Positions 18,563-27,604 of a stretch of DNA of 64,000 nucleotides are shown one piece after another. The stretch spans positions 2,480,001 to 2,544,000 of the forward strand of contig NZ_CP013106.1 of assembly GCF_001431725.1 (NCBI RefSeq), given 5' to 3'. Within the stretch, counting starts at the first letter, position 1, and each line of letters begins with the position of its first letter. The notes under the pieces were generated by a model that was given only the letters and a program-made list of their open reading frames with translations, ran no database searches and had not been told where the DNA came from. A program made the translations under genes and the position numbers. The stretch comes from Halomonas huangheensis (GTDB lineage: Bacteria; Pseudomonadota; Gammaproteobacteria; Pseudomonadales; Halomonadaceae).

Positions 18563-18747
18563 CACCACTCCTTGTGTGACATTCTCGGGTCTTTCGCAGC
18601 CCAGAAGTCACCCGGGATTCTGGAAACTCAAGGTCATCCCTGCCTTGAACTGCGATACCCAATCTATTGTTATCGACGCCTCGCAACACCTGAGGCGCCA
18701 CCGGTCATCACAGCATAGAACACCCAGCAGACGTGAGAACAGCGAGA

Positions 18748-19236
18748 TTACTGACGTGACTCGAAGCGTGCGATACGCCAGGTGGCCAACAACGCGACGA
18801 CAGCCAGCAACAGTATTCCCAAGGCAGCCCAGCCCAGTACCCACACGGCCTGGTGATAGCTATCCGGCACCGCCTTGTGGCTCGACTGCATACCAACTTC
18901 TGCCAACCGCGCACCGCCGTATAGAAACAGGATGAGCAGCCCCAACGGCAGAGCCGCTCGACAGGATGCCAACAGATGAGTGAGCCCGCCTGGTGGTGCA
19001 GGCTCCGAAGGCTCCTTGCGTCGAGTCGAACGGGACGCTGGCGTCGCCGTCTGCTTCCTGCGAGCTGCGGACTGACGTGGCTTGGGGGTCGGAGTCTTGC
19101 GCGATGGCGCTTTTCGCGACGAGGATTGAGGTGGGCTCAGGCGCGTCAAACACCAGCGCCCCAGCGCCCAGCTCGCCCATCCCAGGCAGACAACAACGGA
19201 CAGCAGTACACTGCCCATGACCAGCATGTAGGCCAT
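18748..19236 (-). CDS. Membrane protein with basic Ser/Pro-rich cytoplasmic linker, unknown function
   Basis: A 162-residue protein not matched to any family I know. A hydrophobic segment at about 3-27 is followed by a 45-residue linker very rich in Arg, Lys, Ser, Thr and Pro (about 34-82). Two more hydrophobic segments lie at about 92-112 and 130-153. The basic linker would be cytoplasmic by the positive-inside rule. The start at 19236 has GGGGAG about 7 bases upstream; the longer frame to 19317 adds a non-hydrophobic extension without a binding site. Confidence 0.6.
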   Translation of the reverse strand: MAYMLVMGSVLLSVVVCLGWASWALGRWCLTRLSPPQSSSRKAPSRKTPTPKPRQSAARRKQTATPASRSTRRKEPSEPAPPGGLTHLLASCRAALPLGLLILFLYGGARLAEVGMQSSHKAVPDSYHQAVWVLGWAALGILLLAVVALLATWRIARFESRQ

Positions 19237-19368
19237 CAATGCTCCCCAACGGTGTAATTGACGACATGGTGCCAATTCCCAGCGCTGTTGGGGAGCCCTG
19301 ATTGTGCTGACAACCACCCTGAGCCGTTGACAATCATCGGCTCAGCAAACTGATCGAAGACCTACCGT

Positions 19369-19968
19369 TCAGTAGAAGACATCCTCGACGACCTCTTCAA
19401 TGATGTTGTTGGTTGCGTTGACCAGAATGGCCGTCGTTCCCGCGACCCACCATTCGTAGCCATCATGACGTGGCAGGACATCGTAGAAACGGCTATCGAC
19501 CCGCTTGGCGATTCCCGGGGGCAATGGCTTGCCACGCGCGAGATTCTGACGAATTCCCGGCGGCAACGCCTCTCTCGGCCCATCTACCCAGTCACGATGG
19601 TCATGAAAGATATCGCGAATATCATCATGAGCCAGATTGATATTGATATCGCGATCATGATCATGATGGTCTCGATCATGGTCACGATAATCGTCGCGGT
19701 CATGGTCCCGGTAATCATTGCCCTGGTAATTATCGCCCTGGTGACGATTGCCACCACCATGTGCCTGACCCGGTGCCTGATTCTGAACATGGTCAGGCCC
19801 CTTGCCCTGTCCATTGCCGTGACCGCTGTTGCCATGCCCCTGGGCGTTGCCGTTACCATTTCCGGCAACCACCGAAGCACTGAACATTGCCAGGGTCAGC
19901 GCCAGCAATGCGGGCTTCCATGCCCGTACACGACGACCAGTCGAATTTCGTCTGTTATTCGCAAACAT
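19369..19968 (-). CDS. Secreted Asp/His/Asn-rich protein with RcnB/CigR-like C-terminus
   Basis: A 199-residue exported protein. The signal peptide spans about 1-36 (AWKPALLALTLAMFSASVVAG). Residues ~36-65 are Gly/Asn/His-rich, and ~75-120 form a DHDRD-type low-complexity stretch, a likely metal-binding or disordered region. The C-terminal 65 residues (LPPGIRQNLARGKPLPPG, YEWWVAGTTAILVNATNNIIEEVV) resemble RcnB/CigR-type periplasmic proteins. The start at 19968 follows GGAGGT at six bases. A second small His/Asp-rich exported protein lies next to it on the same strand. The metal role is inference. Confidence 0.75.
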   Translation of the reverse strand: MFANNRRNSTGRRVRAWKPALLALTLAMFSASVVAGNGNGNAQGHGNSGHGNGQGKGPDHVQNQAPGQAHGGGNRHQGDNYQGNDYRDHDRDDYRDHDRDHHDHDRDININLAHDDIRDIFHDHRDWVDGPREALPPGIRQNLARGKPLPPGIAKRVDSRFYDVLPRHDGYEWWVAGTTAILVNATNNIIEEVVEDVFY

Positions 19969-20064
19969 TCGATTACCTCCCTGCTTCAATCCGTTCATGC
20001 ATTGCCTCCGGACGAACCTTGTCTACCTATTGGGCGCTATCCAGATACAGGATGCTATTCATGA

Positions 20065-20424
20065 TCAGCGAAGCAGTTCGCGAACTACCTCATTGACCAG
20101 CTGATCGGTACTGATGCCTCGACCATCATCGTAGCGCTGCCAGTCACGTTGTGCATCCTGGTAGCGACGGTCATAGCGATACCGCTCACGGTCACGCCGC
20201 GCTTGCTGGTAGTCCCGCTGAGCCTCGCGGTACTCCTCCCGTGCTTCCAGGTAGTCCTCACGCGCGTCCTCATAATCATCGTCGCGATCATGGTGATGGT
20301 GACGATGTTTGCGATCATCCCAGTCATCGTCAGCAAAAGCAGCGCCGGATACCACAGCCAGTGATGCCGCCATCAGGGCAGCCAGTACAACGCTTCGCGG
20401 AGTCTTGAGATTCAGTTCTTTCAT
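20065..20424 (-). CDS. Small exported His-rich, coiled-coil protein of unknown function
   Basis: A 119-residue protein with a Sec signal peptide (SVVLAALMAASLAVVSGAAFA, cut before DDDW). An acidic/His cluster (KHRHHHH, DRDDDYED) follows, then a highly charged heptad-like helix (REEYREAQRDYQQARRDRERYR) and a short C-terminal helix (STDQLVNEVVRELLR). The His/Asp cluster suggests periplasmic metal binding, but no family is recognised. The start at 20424 has AGGAGG at the right distance. It may be co-transcribed with the RcnB-like gene 96 bases downstream. Confidence 0.7.
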   Translation of the reverse strand: MKELNLKTPRSVVLAALMAASLAVVSGAAFADDDWDDRKHRHHHHDRDDDYEDAREDYLEAREEYREAQRDYQQARRDRERYRYDRRYQDAQRDWQRYDDGRGISTDQLVNEVVRELLR

Positions 20425-20573
20425 GACAGGATCCTCCTGCAATTTCCTGCCCTCAGTTTACCGATTTACTGCTCCTCGCAAGCCCTGGTGCACCATCCTC
20501 CCTGGCATTTGCACGACTGTCTTCACCTGGCGACAACACATAACCAATGGATCACATGCAGAGTAAATCACTA

Positions 20574-20607
20574 TAAACACCAACGCCGCGGTATGGCCGC
20601 GGCGTTG
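20574..20607 (-). terminator. Intrinsic terminator of ppsA
   Basis: CAACGCCGCGG (20581-20591) and CCGCGGCGTTG (20597-20607) make an 11-bp perfect stem with a five-base loop. Read leftward it is followed by GTGTTTATAG, a short T-rich tail, 27 bases after the ppsA stop. Confidence 0.75.
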
Positions 20608-20633
20608 GTGAAACATCAGTGGCAAAGGCAAGT

Positions 20634-23015
20634 TCAGGCCAGGGTCTCACCCGCCAGCATAAACCAGGTTTCAAGCACCGCGTCCGGGTTGAGCGACACC
20701 GAATCGATGCCCTGCTCCATCAGCCACTTGGCCAGTTCAGGGTGATCCGAAGGTCCTTGACCACAGATGCCGATGTACTTGCCTCTGGCACGACAAGCCT
20801 GAATGGCCATGGCCAACAGCTTCTTGACCGCAGGGTTACGCTCATCGAACAGGTGCGCAACGATTCCCGAGTCGCGATCCAGGCCCAGAGTCAACTGAGT
20901 CAGATCGTTGGAACCAATCGAGAAACCATCGAAATACTCGAGGAACTCATCGGCCAGCAGTGCGTTGGCCGGTAGTTCACACATCATGATGACCTTGAGC
21001 CCCTGCGGATCGGCAGGATCGCGCTTGAGTCCGTTGGCGGCCAGCAGATCAACAACCTCACTGGCTTCTTCCAGAGTACGTACGAACGGCACCATCAGTT
21101 CGACGTTATCCAGCCCCATCTCATCACGTACGCGCTTCAACGCTCGGCACTCGAGCTCGAAGCAGGGACGGAAGCTTTCCGAGATATAACGCGAGGCGCC
21201 ACGGAAGCCGAGCATCGGGTTCTCTTCCCCCGGCTCGTAAAGCTTGCCGCCGATCAGGTTCTCGTACTCGTTGGACTTGAAGTCTGACATACGCACGATG
21301 ACACGCTGCGGATAGAATGCCGCTGCCAGCGTCGAGATACCCTCAACCAGCTTGTCGACGTAGAAGCTGACTGGATCGGTATAGCCCGCGGTGCGTACAT
21401 CGATGGTCTGTTGCAGTTCGGTGGGCAGTGTTTCGTAGTCCAACAGTGCCTTGGGGTGAACACCAATCATGCGATTGATGATGAACTCGAGGCGAGCCAG
21501 ACCAACACCGGCATTGGGCAATGAGGCGAAACTGAAGGCGCGATCCGGGTTACCCACGTTCATCATGATCTTGAACGGAATGTCCGGCATGGCGTCCACG
21601 CTGGTGACATTACGGTCGAACTCCAGCAGGCCATCATAGACGTGACCGGTATCGCCCTCGGCGCAGGACACGGTAACATCGCGGCCCTCCTCCAGAGCGG
21701 CGGTGGCATCGCCACAGCCGACAACCGCCGGGATACCGAGCTCACGAGCGATGATCGCCGCGTGACAGGTCCGACCACCGCGATTGGTGACGATCGCCGA
21801 GGCACGCTTCATGATCGGTTCCCAGTCGGGATCGGTCATATCGGTGACCAGTACGTCTCCAGCCTGAACCTTGTCCATCTGGTCCGGCGACATGACCACC
21901 TTGACGGTACCACGCCCGATACGCTGGCCGATCGCACGGCCGGTGACCAGAGTACGTCCCTTCTCCTTGAGCTGGAAGCGCTCCAGCGAACCACCTTCCT
22001 GCTGGGAAACCACTGTCTCGGGACGTGCCTGCACGATGTACAACTGATTGTCATCGCCATCCAGCGCCCACTCGATGTCCATCGGACGATCGTAATGCTG
22101 CTCGATGATCACCGCCTGACGCGCCAGCGCCATGATCTGATCATCGTTGATACTGAAACGCATGCGATCCGCGAGAGGCACATCGACGGTGGCCACAGAG
22201 CGGCCCGCACTGGCGTCATCGGTATAGACCATCTTGATCAGCTTGGAGCCAAGATTACGGCGCAGCACTGCCGGACGACCAGCCGCCAGCGTTGTCTTGT
22301 GAACGTAGAACTCGTCAGGGTTGACCGCTCCTTGCACCACCGTCTCGCCAAGACCCCAGGACGACGTCACGAATACCGCATCACGGAAACCTGACTCGGT
22401 ATCCAGGGTAAACATCACACCACTGGCTCCGGTCTCGGAGCGCACCATTTTCTGGACGCCAGCGGACAGCGCAACATTCTCGTGGGCGTAGCCGCGGTGT
22501 ACGCGATAGGAGATCGCGCGGTCGTTGAACAGGGACGCGAAGACTTCATGTACCGCGCGTTTGATGTTGTCGTAGCCTTCGATGTTAAGGAAGGTCTCTT
22601 GCTGACCAGCGAAGGAAGCATCCGGCAGATCCTCGGCCGTTGCCGAGCTGCGTACCGCTACCTTGAGGTTCGGATGCTGGCTGACCATGTGCTCATAAGC
22701 CTCACCCAGCGCAGCCTCGAAAGCTGGCGGCAGTGGCGTGTCGATCACCCACTGTCGAATCTTCGCACCAGCTTCAGCAAGAGCGGCAACATCATCGACA
22801 TCCAGACGCGCCAGCTCCGTGTTGATGCGCTCATTCAATCCTTGATGGGAGAGAAATTCACGGTAGGCATCTGCCGTGGTAGCGAATCCGCCAGGCACGG
22901 TAACACCAGCGCCCGCCAGGTTGGAGATCATTTCGCCCAGCGAGGCATTCTTGCCCCCAACACGCTCAACATCGTTCATGCCAAGCTTATCGAACCACAC
23001 AATGTACTTTTCCAC
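20634..23015 (-). CDS. ppsA: Phosphoenolpyruvate synthase (pyruvate, water dikinase)
   Basis: A 793-residue gluconeogenic enzyme converting pyruvate and ATP to PEP, AMP and phosphate. The N-terminal ATP-grasp domain starts [29 protein letters not shown]. The phosphohistidine domain has [15 protein letters not shown] with the swivelling catalytic His. The C-terminal TIM barrel has [31 protein letters not shown] and the Cys region [10 protein letters not shown]. Start codon is GTG at 23015 with CCAGGGGG upstream. It is divergent from ppsR, whose product switches PpsA off and on by phosphorylation of a threonine near the catalytic His. Confidence 0.97.
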   Translation of the reverse strand: MEKYIVWFDKLGMNDVERVGGKNASLGEMISNLAGAGVTVPGGFATTADAYREFLSHQGLNERINTELARLDVDDVAALAEAGAKIRQWVIDTPLPPAFEAALGEAYEHMVSQHPNLKVAVRSSATAEDLPDASFAGQQETFLNIEGYDNIKRAVHEVFASLFNDRAISYRVHRGYAHENVALSAGVQKMVRSETGASGVMFTLDTESGFRDAVFVTSSWGLGETVVQGAVNPDEFYVHKTTLAAGRPAVLRRNLGSKLIKMVYTDDASAGRSVATVDVPLADRMRFSINDDQIMALARQAVIIEQHYDRPMDIEWALDGDDNQLYIVQARPETVVSQQEGGSLERFQLKEKGRTLVTGRAIGQRIGRGTVKVVMSPDQMDKVQAGDVLVTDMTDPDWEPIMKRASAIVTNRGGRTCHAAIIARELGIPAVVGCGDATAALEEGRDVTVSCAEGDTGHVYDGLLEFDRNVTSVDAMPDIPFKIMMNVGNPDRAFSFASLPNAGVGLARLEFIINRMIGVHPKALLDYETLPTELQQTIDVRTAGYTDPVSFYVDKLVEGISTLAAAFYPQRVIVRMSDFKSNEYENLIGGKLYEPGEENPMLGFRGASRYISESFRPCFELECRALKRVRDEMGLDNVELMVPFVRTLEEASEVVDLLAANGLKRDPADPQGLKVIMMCELPANALLADEFLEYFDGFSIGSNDLTQLTLGLDRDSGIVAHLFDERNPAVKKLLAMAIQACRARGKYIGICGQGPSDHPELAKWLMEQGIDSVSLNPDAVLETWFMLAGETLA

Positions 23016-23384
23016 GTAATCCCCCTGGAGGCCGACGCCTCACCAATGTTGTTGCGCCGAAAACGGATAGCTGCGCCGAGAACGGATAGTTGCGCCGAGA
23101 ATGGATTGTTGCGTCGTCAAGAATGGATGCTGGCGACTCTATCAGCGAGAGACCATGTTCGCCATTAGTCTAACAGCGAAGTCACTGGAGGATTTTTACA
23201 ACAGCCATCGATTTATGACCTTTTATGTAGTCATGCTGTTCGTGCTACGCGGCACTATGCCGAATCAAACCCGCGTGATTGCTATGCTCGAACCTCTACA
23301 GCACTGTCTGGCACTGACTTACAAGAGCTTGTCGATATGCTGGCAGCCAGACACAATGCAGGGATTCATCACCAGGGCCCAGAC
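23016..23384. promoter_or_regulatory. Divergent ppsA-ppsR control region
   Basis: 369 bases without a gene. It contains the tandem repeats at 23051-23129. It also has an AT-richer stretch around 23195-23240 (GATTTATGACCTTTTATG) that probably holds promoter elements, and an ATGAC...GTCAT inverted pair at about 23214-23244. I cannot assign start sites with confidence. Confidence 0.5.
23051..23129. repeat. 19-bp tandem repeats in the ppsA leader
   Basis: Three consecutive 19-base units (23051, 23070, 23089), with consensus GTTGCGCCGAGAACGGATA, are followed by a degenerate longer fourth (23108-23129). The units differ at only one to three positions. They lie 36 bases upstream of the ppsA start codon, inside its leader or promoter. 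They may be regulator sites or simply slippage-derived DNA. Confidence 0.8.
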
Positions 23385-24218
23385 ATGATTCGTACCGCCT
23401 TTTTCATCTCCGACGGCACAGGTATCACGGCGGAAAGCCTCGGCCGGAGTCTGCTCGCACAGTTCGAGAATGTAGAAATCCGCAAGCTGACCAAGCCCTA
23501 TATCGATACCATCGAGAAGGCTCGTTCGCTGGTCAGTATCATCGAGGCGACGGCAATCCGTGACGGCGTTCAACCCATCATCATCGATACCATCGTCGAC
23601 GAACGCATTCGTGACGTGATACGTGCGGCACCGGGCTTCAAGGTCGATATCTTCTCGACCTTTCTCGAGCCGTTGGAGCGCGAGCTGGATACCCACTCCT
23701 CCTACAGTGTCGGACGCACTCATGCCATTGCCAGCGATGATGCCTATATGGACCGTATCCATTCGGTACACTTCGCTCTCGACAACGATGATGGCGCACG
23801 CACTCATCAGTACGACAAGGCAGATGTCATTCTGGTCGGCGTATCCCGCTGCGGAAAGACGCCAACATCGCTGTACCTGGCGCTGCAGTTTGGTGTGCGC
23901 GCCGCCAACTACCCATTGACGGAAGATGACCAGGACGAGAACGGCTCACTGAAACTGCCCGCCGTACTGGCCCGACAGCGTCATAAACTTTTCGGCCTGA
24001 CCATCGACCCACGTCGGTTGTCTGCCATTCGCCACGAACGTCGCCCCAACAGCCGCTACAGCTCCATCGATCAGTGCATGCAGGAAGTCGCACAGGCCGA
24101 AGCGATGTACCGCAAACTGCATATTCCCTTTATTGATACCACCCGCTTCTCGGTCGAAGAGATCTCCACTCGCATGATCGCCGAGACCGGTATCAATCGC
24201 CGTTTCTCACCACGCTAG
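23385..24218 (+). CDS. ppsR: PEP synthase regulatory protein (kinase/pyrophosphorylase, DUF299)
   Basis: A 277-residue bifunctional regulator. It uses ADP to phosphorylate PpsA and inactivate it, and phosphate to restore it. It begins [20 protein letters not shown], the family signature, and has the P-loop-like [15 protein letters not shown] in the middle. A C-terminal [14 protein letters not shown] / [16 protein letters not shown] block completes it. ATG at 23385 is chosen from family similarity; the 16 upstream codons in frame are unlike the family. It is divergent from ppsA, the usual arrangement in gammaproteobacteria. Confidence 0.95.
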   Translation: MIRTAFFISDGTGITAESLGRSLLAQFENVEIRKLTKPYIDTIEKARSLVSIIEATAIRDGVQPIIIDTIVDERIRDVIRAAPGFKVDIFSTFLEPLERELDTHSSYSVGRTHAIASDDAYMDRIHSVHFALDNDDGARTHQYDKADVILVGVSRCGKTPTSLYLALQFGVRAANYPLTEDDQDENGSLKLPAVLARQRHKLFGLTIDPRRLSAIRHERRPNSRYSSIDQCMQEVAQAEAMYRKLHIPFIDTTRFSVEEISTRMIAETGINRRFSPR

Positions 24219-24242
24219 GAACGCTGTCGGTTTCAAGTACCG

Positions 24243-24276
24243 GGAGTCAGGCACAGGGTTTCCATTGCCTGACTCC
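24243..24276 (+). terminator. Hairpin downstream of ppsR
   Basis: GGAGTCAGGCA and TGCCTGACTCC form a perfect 11-bp stem with a 12-base loop, 24 bases after the ppsR stop. No T-run follows. Confidence 0.55.
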
Positions 24277-24358
24277 GCCAACGGTCCTGCCCGATCCCTC
24301 TTCCGTCTTTCGTCTTTCTTCTACTCTCTGCCCCTTCCATCTGTCCTTTATTCTTTAT

Positions 24359-24386
24359 TTGCAATGAGACTCAATCTCGTTACTAT
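24359..24386 (+). promoter_or_regulatory. Putative iron-regulated promoter with Fur box
   Basis: TTGCAA (24359-24364) and TACTAT (24381-24386) are 16 bases apart and fit sigma70. Between and overlapping them, AATGAGACTCAATCTCGTT (24363-24381) is a 19-bp inverted repeat. Its arms match the remembered Fur-box form AATGAGA...TCTCATT at 13 of 14 positions. It lies 359 bases upstream of the imelysin start, and I see no other good promoter between. Fur control is inferred from the box and from the iron-linked genes. Confidence 0.6.
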
Positions 24387-24509
24387 TACTTACAGATGCC
24401 ATTGAAGCTGAATTCACCGGATAGTTGCCGTTGATCACTGGCGCGATGGGTTACATGGCCGAGAGCCACGCAGGGCTCTCGCCAGAAATACGCAGAGGTC
24501 TGGCGCTGA

Positions 24510-24640
24510 TCCACGTCAGAGGGTGTTTACAGAACCGGCGAGCGAAAGCAAGACAAGGCGAAATTGAGCAAAAAGCGCAGTTTACACAGCGTAAATGAGC
24601 ATTTTGAGACTGATTGACTCGCTTCGCTCAACACCGTATT
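24510..24640. repeat. Probable interspersed non-coding repeat between Fur promoter and imelysin operon
   Basis: About 130 bases containing GCGAGCGAAAGCAAGACAAG, an AGCGCAGTTTACACAGCGTA segment with a TTTAC/GTAAA mini-stem, and CTCGCTTCGCTC. The style resembles small interspersed repeats I remember from Halomonas-type genomes. There is no second copy in this window, so this rests on memory and not on a comparison. Confidence 0.35.
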
Positions 24641-24681
24641 GCCAAGTGCAGTTTTGCCAAGTGCAGTATTGCCAAGTACAG
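24637..24681. repeat. Three 15-bp tandem repeats upstream of imelysin
   Basis: TATTGCCAAGTGCAG, TTTTGCCAAGTGCAG and TATTGCCAAGTACAG follow one another without gaps. They end 63 bases before the imelysin start codon, in the leader of the proposed iron operon. Confidence 0.85.
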
Positions 24682-24744
24682 GCACTTTGTAGCTACCCTC
24701 TCAGCGTCTTCACAACAACACCACAAACAAGCGAGGGCTCCACC

Positions 24745-26025
24745 ATGTCCCACCGACCTTCTCGTCACCCGCTGGCGCTTGCCATTGCGGTCGGCGCTCT
24801 GGCCATTCCCTTCTCCGCGATGGCCGAGGATGTCACCTCCGAGCAGGTCGTGACTCACTATGCAGACCTCGCCCACACCGTTTATACCGATGCGCTGAAA
24901 ACCGCCAGTACGCTTGGTTCGTCAATCGACGCCCTACTCGCGTCACCCACCCCGGAAACCCTGGCCTCAGCGCGCAAGGCATGGCGTGATGCTCGAGTCG
25001 CCTACCAGCAAAGCGAAGTCTTCCGTTTTGGCAACCCCGTCGTCGATGACTGGGAAGGCCAGCTCAATGCCTGGCCGCTGGATGAAGGTCTGATCGACTA
25101 CGTCGAGACCGACAACTACCAGCATGAACTAGGCAATGCCGGCGCCACCGCCAACATCATCGGCTCATCATCGATCACCATAGGTGGCGAAGAAGTCGAT
25201 GTCAGCGAGATCACGCCGGAACTGCTCGCCAGCCTCAACGAGATCGGCGGTTCGGAGGCCAACGTTGCCACTGGCTATCACGCCATCGAATTCCTGCTCT
25301 GGGGGCAGGACCTACATGGCTATGAGCCTGGCGCTGGCGAGCGCGCGGCAACCGACTTCATGACAGGTGAAGCCTGCACCAACGATCACTGCGACCGCCG
25401 TCGTGCCTACCTCGCCGCGGCCAGTGAACTGCTGATCAACGACCTTGACTGGATGGTCAATCAGTGGGCTCCGATTGCCGAAGAGAACTATCGCTCCGAA
25501 CTGCTGGCCTTACCTGCCGAGGAAGGCCTGCGACGGATGCTGTTCGGCATGGGCTCGCTATCGCTGGGCGAGCTGGCCGGCGAACGTATGAAAGTCGCGC
25601 TGGAAGCCAATTCCTGGGAAGACGAGCATGATTGCTTCAGCGACAACACGCATAACTCTCACTTCTATAATGGACAAGGCATTCAGAACGTCTACACCGG
25701 CCACTACCAGCGTAGCGATGGCAGCAACTTCGACGGTCCGTCGCTGGAAGCCCTGCTCAGCCAACAGGATGCCGATCTCGCCGCAAGACTCGACGGTGAA
25801 CTTGAGGCGTCCATGGCTGCGCTGGGTGACCTGAAAGCCAGGGCCGAAGACGACGAATCACCAATGACTTTCGACATGATGATCGCGCCGGACAATGCAG
25901 AAGGTGCACAGCTGGTCGACAACGCCATCCTCGCACTGGTGACTCAGACCGGTTCCATCGAAAAGGCCGCAGCAGAATTGGGCGTCAACTCTCTGCAGTC
26001 GGATGATGCAGGCCACACCTTCTGA
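24745..26025 (+). CDS. Imelysin-family (M75) periplasmic iron-uptake protein
   Basis: A 426-residue protein with a Sec signal peptide (LALAIAVGALAIPFSAMAED). The imelysin fold is recognised by WRDARVAYQQSEVFRFGNPVVDDWEG, the GxHxxE motif in ATGYHAIEFLLWGQDL and the C-terminal SLGELAGERM / DNTHNSHFYN region. Imelysin proteins are iron-regulated and bind or handle iron in the periplasm; proteolysis is not established. ATG at 24745 follows GAGGG at 8 bases and is directly followed by the signal peptide. It is the first gene of a four-gene set with a di-haem oxidoreductase, a second imelysin and DUF1513. Confidence 0.9.
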   Translation: MSHRPSRHPLALAIAVGALAIPFSAMAEDVTSEQVVTHYADLAHTVYTDALKTASTLGSSIDALLASPTPETLASARKAWRDARVAYQQSEVFRFGNPVVDDWEGQLNAWPLDEGLIDYVETDNYQHELGNAGATANIIGSSSITIGGEEVDVSEITPELLASLNEIGGSEANVATGYHAIEFLLWGQDLHGYEPGAGERAATDFMTGEACTNDHCDRRRAYLAAASELLINDLDWMVNQWAPIAEENYRSELLALPAEEGLRRMLFGMGSLSLGELAGERMKVALEANSWEDEHDCFSDNTHNSHFYNGQGIQNVYTGHYQRSDGSNFDGPSLEALLSQQDADLAARLDGELEASMAALGDLKARAEDDESPMTFDMMIAPDNAEGAQLVDNAILALVTQTGSIEKAAAELGVNSLQSDDAGHTF

Positions 26026-26066
26026 ATCGGGCCCAGCCTTGCCTTCTGAATCGGGCCCAGCCTTGC
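26019..26066. repeat. Perfect 24-bp tandem duplication covering the imelysin stop codon
   Basis: The 24 bases beginning CTTCTGAATCGGGCCC and ending CCTTGC occur twice in succession (26019-26042 and 26043-26066) without a mismatch. The first copy contains the imelysin TGA stop, so the duplication copies the gene end. Perfect identity suggests a recent event. Confidence 0.9.
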
Positions 26067-26176
26067 GGAACAGAGAGAGCCAGGACAGTCAGTCTCTGCC
26101 CGATAACCGATGCTTGATCGAGCCGCACGTCTTTCCGACGTGCGGCGCTTGTCTCGTATGGAGTCACTGAATTCAC

Positions 26177-27604
26177 ATGCCCGGCGCTTCCACCACGGAT
26201 TCCACTAGATACCTGGCCACCAGCCTCGCCACGATACTGGCGGTCTCTCCACTTGTTGCAGCGAATGCTCAGACCAGCGACTTCCAGACGACGCCCATGA
26301 CCGGCGGCGATGGCTCGGTCTTGCAATTCGATCACAATGCCTATTCGCTACCGTTGCGCAACCTGCCGATGAGCGATCGCCTCGACTTCAGTGTCGGCAA
26401 CAGCTTCTTCCGCAATCCCTGGGTGGTAGCCCCCGCCAGCACCGATGCGCGTGATGGCCTGGGACCGCTGTTCAATACCAATAGTTGCCAGGGATGCCAC
26501 CTCAAGGATGGGCGCGGCAATCCTCCAGCCGGGGATGAAAGATCGATTTCCCTGTTCCTGCGTCTGTCACTGCCCGCCGGTGAAAAGGACGCTGCAATCA
26601 TCGAACACACCGGCACTGTTCCGGTTCCCGACTATGGTCGGCAGTTGCAGACCGCCGCCATTCCTGGCGCCAGCCCGGAAGCCGACATGCAGCTCAGCTA
26701 CCACCCTCGAGAAGTCGAACTCAATGATGGTACCTTCGTCGAGCTACGTGTTCCTGAGTATCGCATCGACAACCCCGCCTATGGGGAGTTGCCCGACGAC
26801 TTGCTGACATCTCCCAGAGTCGCTCCGCCGATGATCGGTCTGGGCCTGCTCGAAGTTGTAACCGAGGATCAGATCCTGGCCTGGGCCGACCCGAACGACG
26901 AGGATGGTGACGGCATTTCCGGGCGCGCCAACCGGGTCTGGGATCTCCGCAGCGAAAGTACCGTCCTCGGCCGCTTCGGCTGGAAGGCCGGAGAGCCAAC
27001 TATTGAACAACAGAGTCTGCATGCCTTCGCTGGCGACATGGGCCTGACGTCAACATTGGTGCCGAAGACAGATTGCATGCCAGACCAGGCTTGCGGTGAG
27101 TTTACCAACGGCGGTAGCCCAGAAGTCAGCGACAAGATCGCCGCTTTCATCACCTTCTATGCTGGAAGCCTTGCTGTACCTCAACGTCGTTCAATGGACG
27201 AACCTGAGGTACAGCAAGGGGCCCGTACCTTCAGCGATATCGGTTGTGCCGCCTGCCATCGACCGCGCATGACGACTGCCGAGTCCAGCGAACGCCCCGA
27301 GCTCGCCGCTCAGACCATCTGGCCCTATAGCGACCTGTTACTGCATGACATGGGCGAGCCACTCGCCGACCACCGCCCGGAGTTTCAGGCGACAGGGACG
27401 GAGTGGCGGACGCCCCCACTATGGGGCATAGGTCTGGCACAACAGATCAATCCACTGGCCGGATTCCTGCATGATGGCCGCGCTCGTAGTCTGGAAGAAG
27501 CAATTCTCTGGCACGCTGGAGAAGCCGAAGCCGCAACCACTCACTATCGAGAACTGCCTGAGGCGCAACGCACTGCCTTGATTCGTTTTCTGGAGTCACT
27601 ATGA
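26177..27604 (+). CDS. Di-haem oxidoreductase (DHOR, cytochrome c peroxidase-like thiol oxidoreductase)
   Basis: A 475-residue periplasmic protein. It has a signal peptide (about 10-31, ending ANAQTS) and two c-type haem motifs, CQGCH near residue 105 and CAACH near residue 359. Between them is a large beta-rich region with DGDGISGRANRVWD and LGRFGWKAGEPT, typical of the COG3488 di-haem family. These proteins occur next to imelysins in many proteobacteria and are thought to assist periplasmic iron redox steps. The stop overlaps the next gene by four bases, so this and the second imelysin are co-translated. The function is inferred from context. Confidence 0.88.
   Translation: MPGASTTDSTRYLATSLATILAVSPLVAANAQTSDFQTTPMTGGDGSVLQFDHNAYSLPLRNLPMSDRLDFSVGNSFFRNPWVVAPASTDARDGLGPLFNTNSCQGCHLKDGRGNPPAGDERSISLFLRLSLPAGEKDAAIIEHTGTVPVPDYGRQLQTAAIPGASPEADMQLSYHPREVELNDGTFVELRVPEYRIDNPAYGELPDDLLTSPRVAPPMIGLGLLEVVTEDQILAWADPNDEDGDGISGRANRVWDLRSESTVLGRFGWKAGEPTIEQQSLHAFAGDMGLTSTLVPKTDCMPDQACGEFTNGGSPEVSDKIAAFITFYAGSLAVPQRRSMDEPEVQQGARTFSDIGCAACHRPRMTTAESSERPELAAQTIWPYSDLLLHDMGEPLADHRPEFQATGTEWRTPPLWGIGLAQQINPLAGFLHDGRARSLEEAILWHAGEAEAATTHYRELPEAQRTALIRFLESL

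Larger units (their letters stand above)
24219..24744. other. Long intergenic region: hairpin, Fur-box promoter, repeat-like DNA and 15-bp repeats
   Basis: 526 bases without a credible gene. In order it holds a hairpin after ppsR, a promoter overlapped by a Fur-box-like site, about 130 bases of repeat-like sequence, three 15-bp tandem repeats, and the ribosome binding site GAGGG of the imelysin gene. The open frame starting at 24595 that runs into imelysin encodes only the repeats and is rejected as an N-terminal extension. Confidence 0.7.

Noticed and set aside
24595..24744. N-terminal extension of imelysin from an upstream in-frame start
   Set aside because: It translates the 15-bp repeats into cysteine-rich junk and would bury the signal peptide; a good ribosome binding site precedes 24745.
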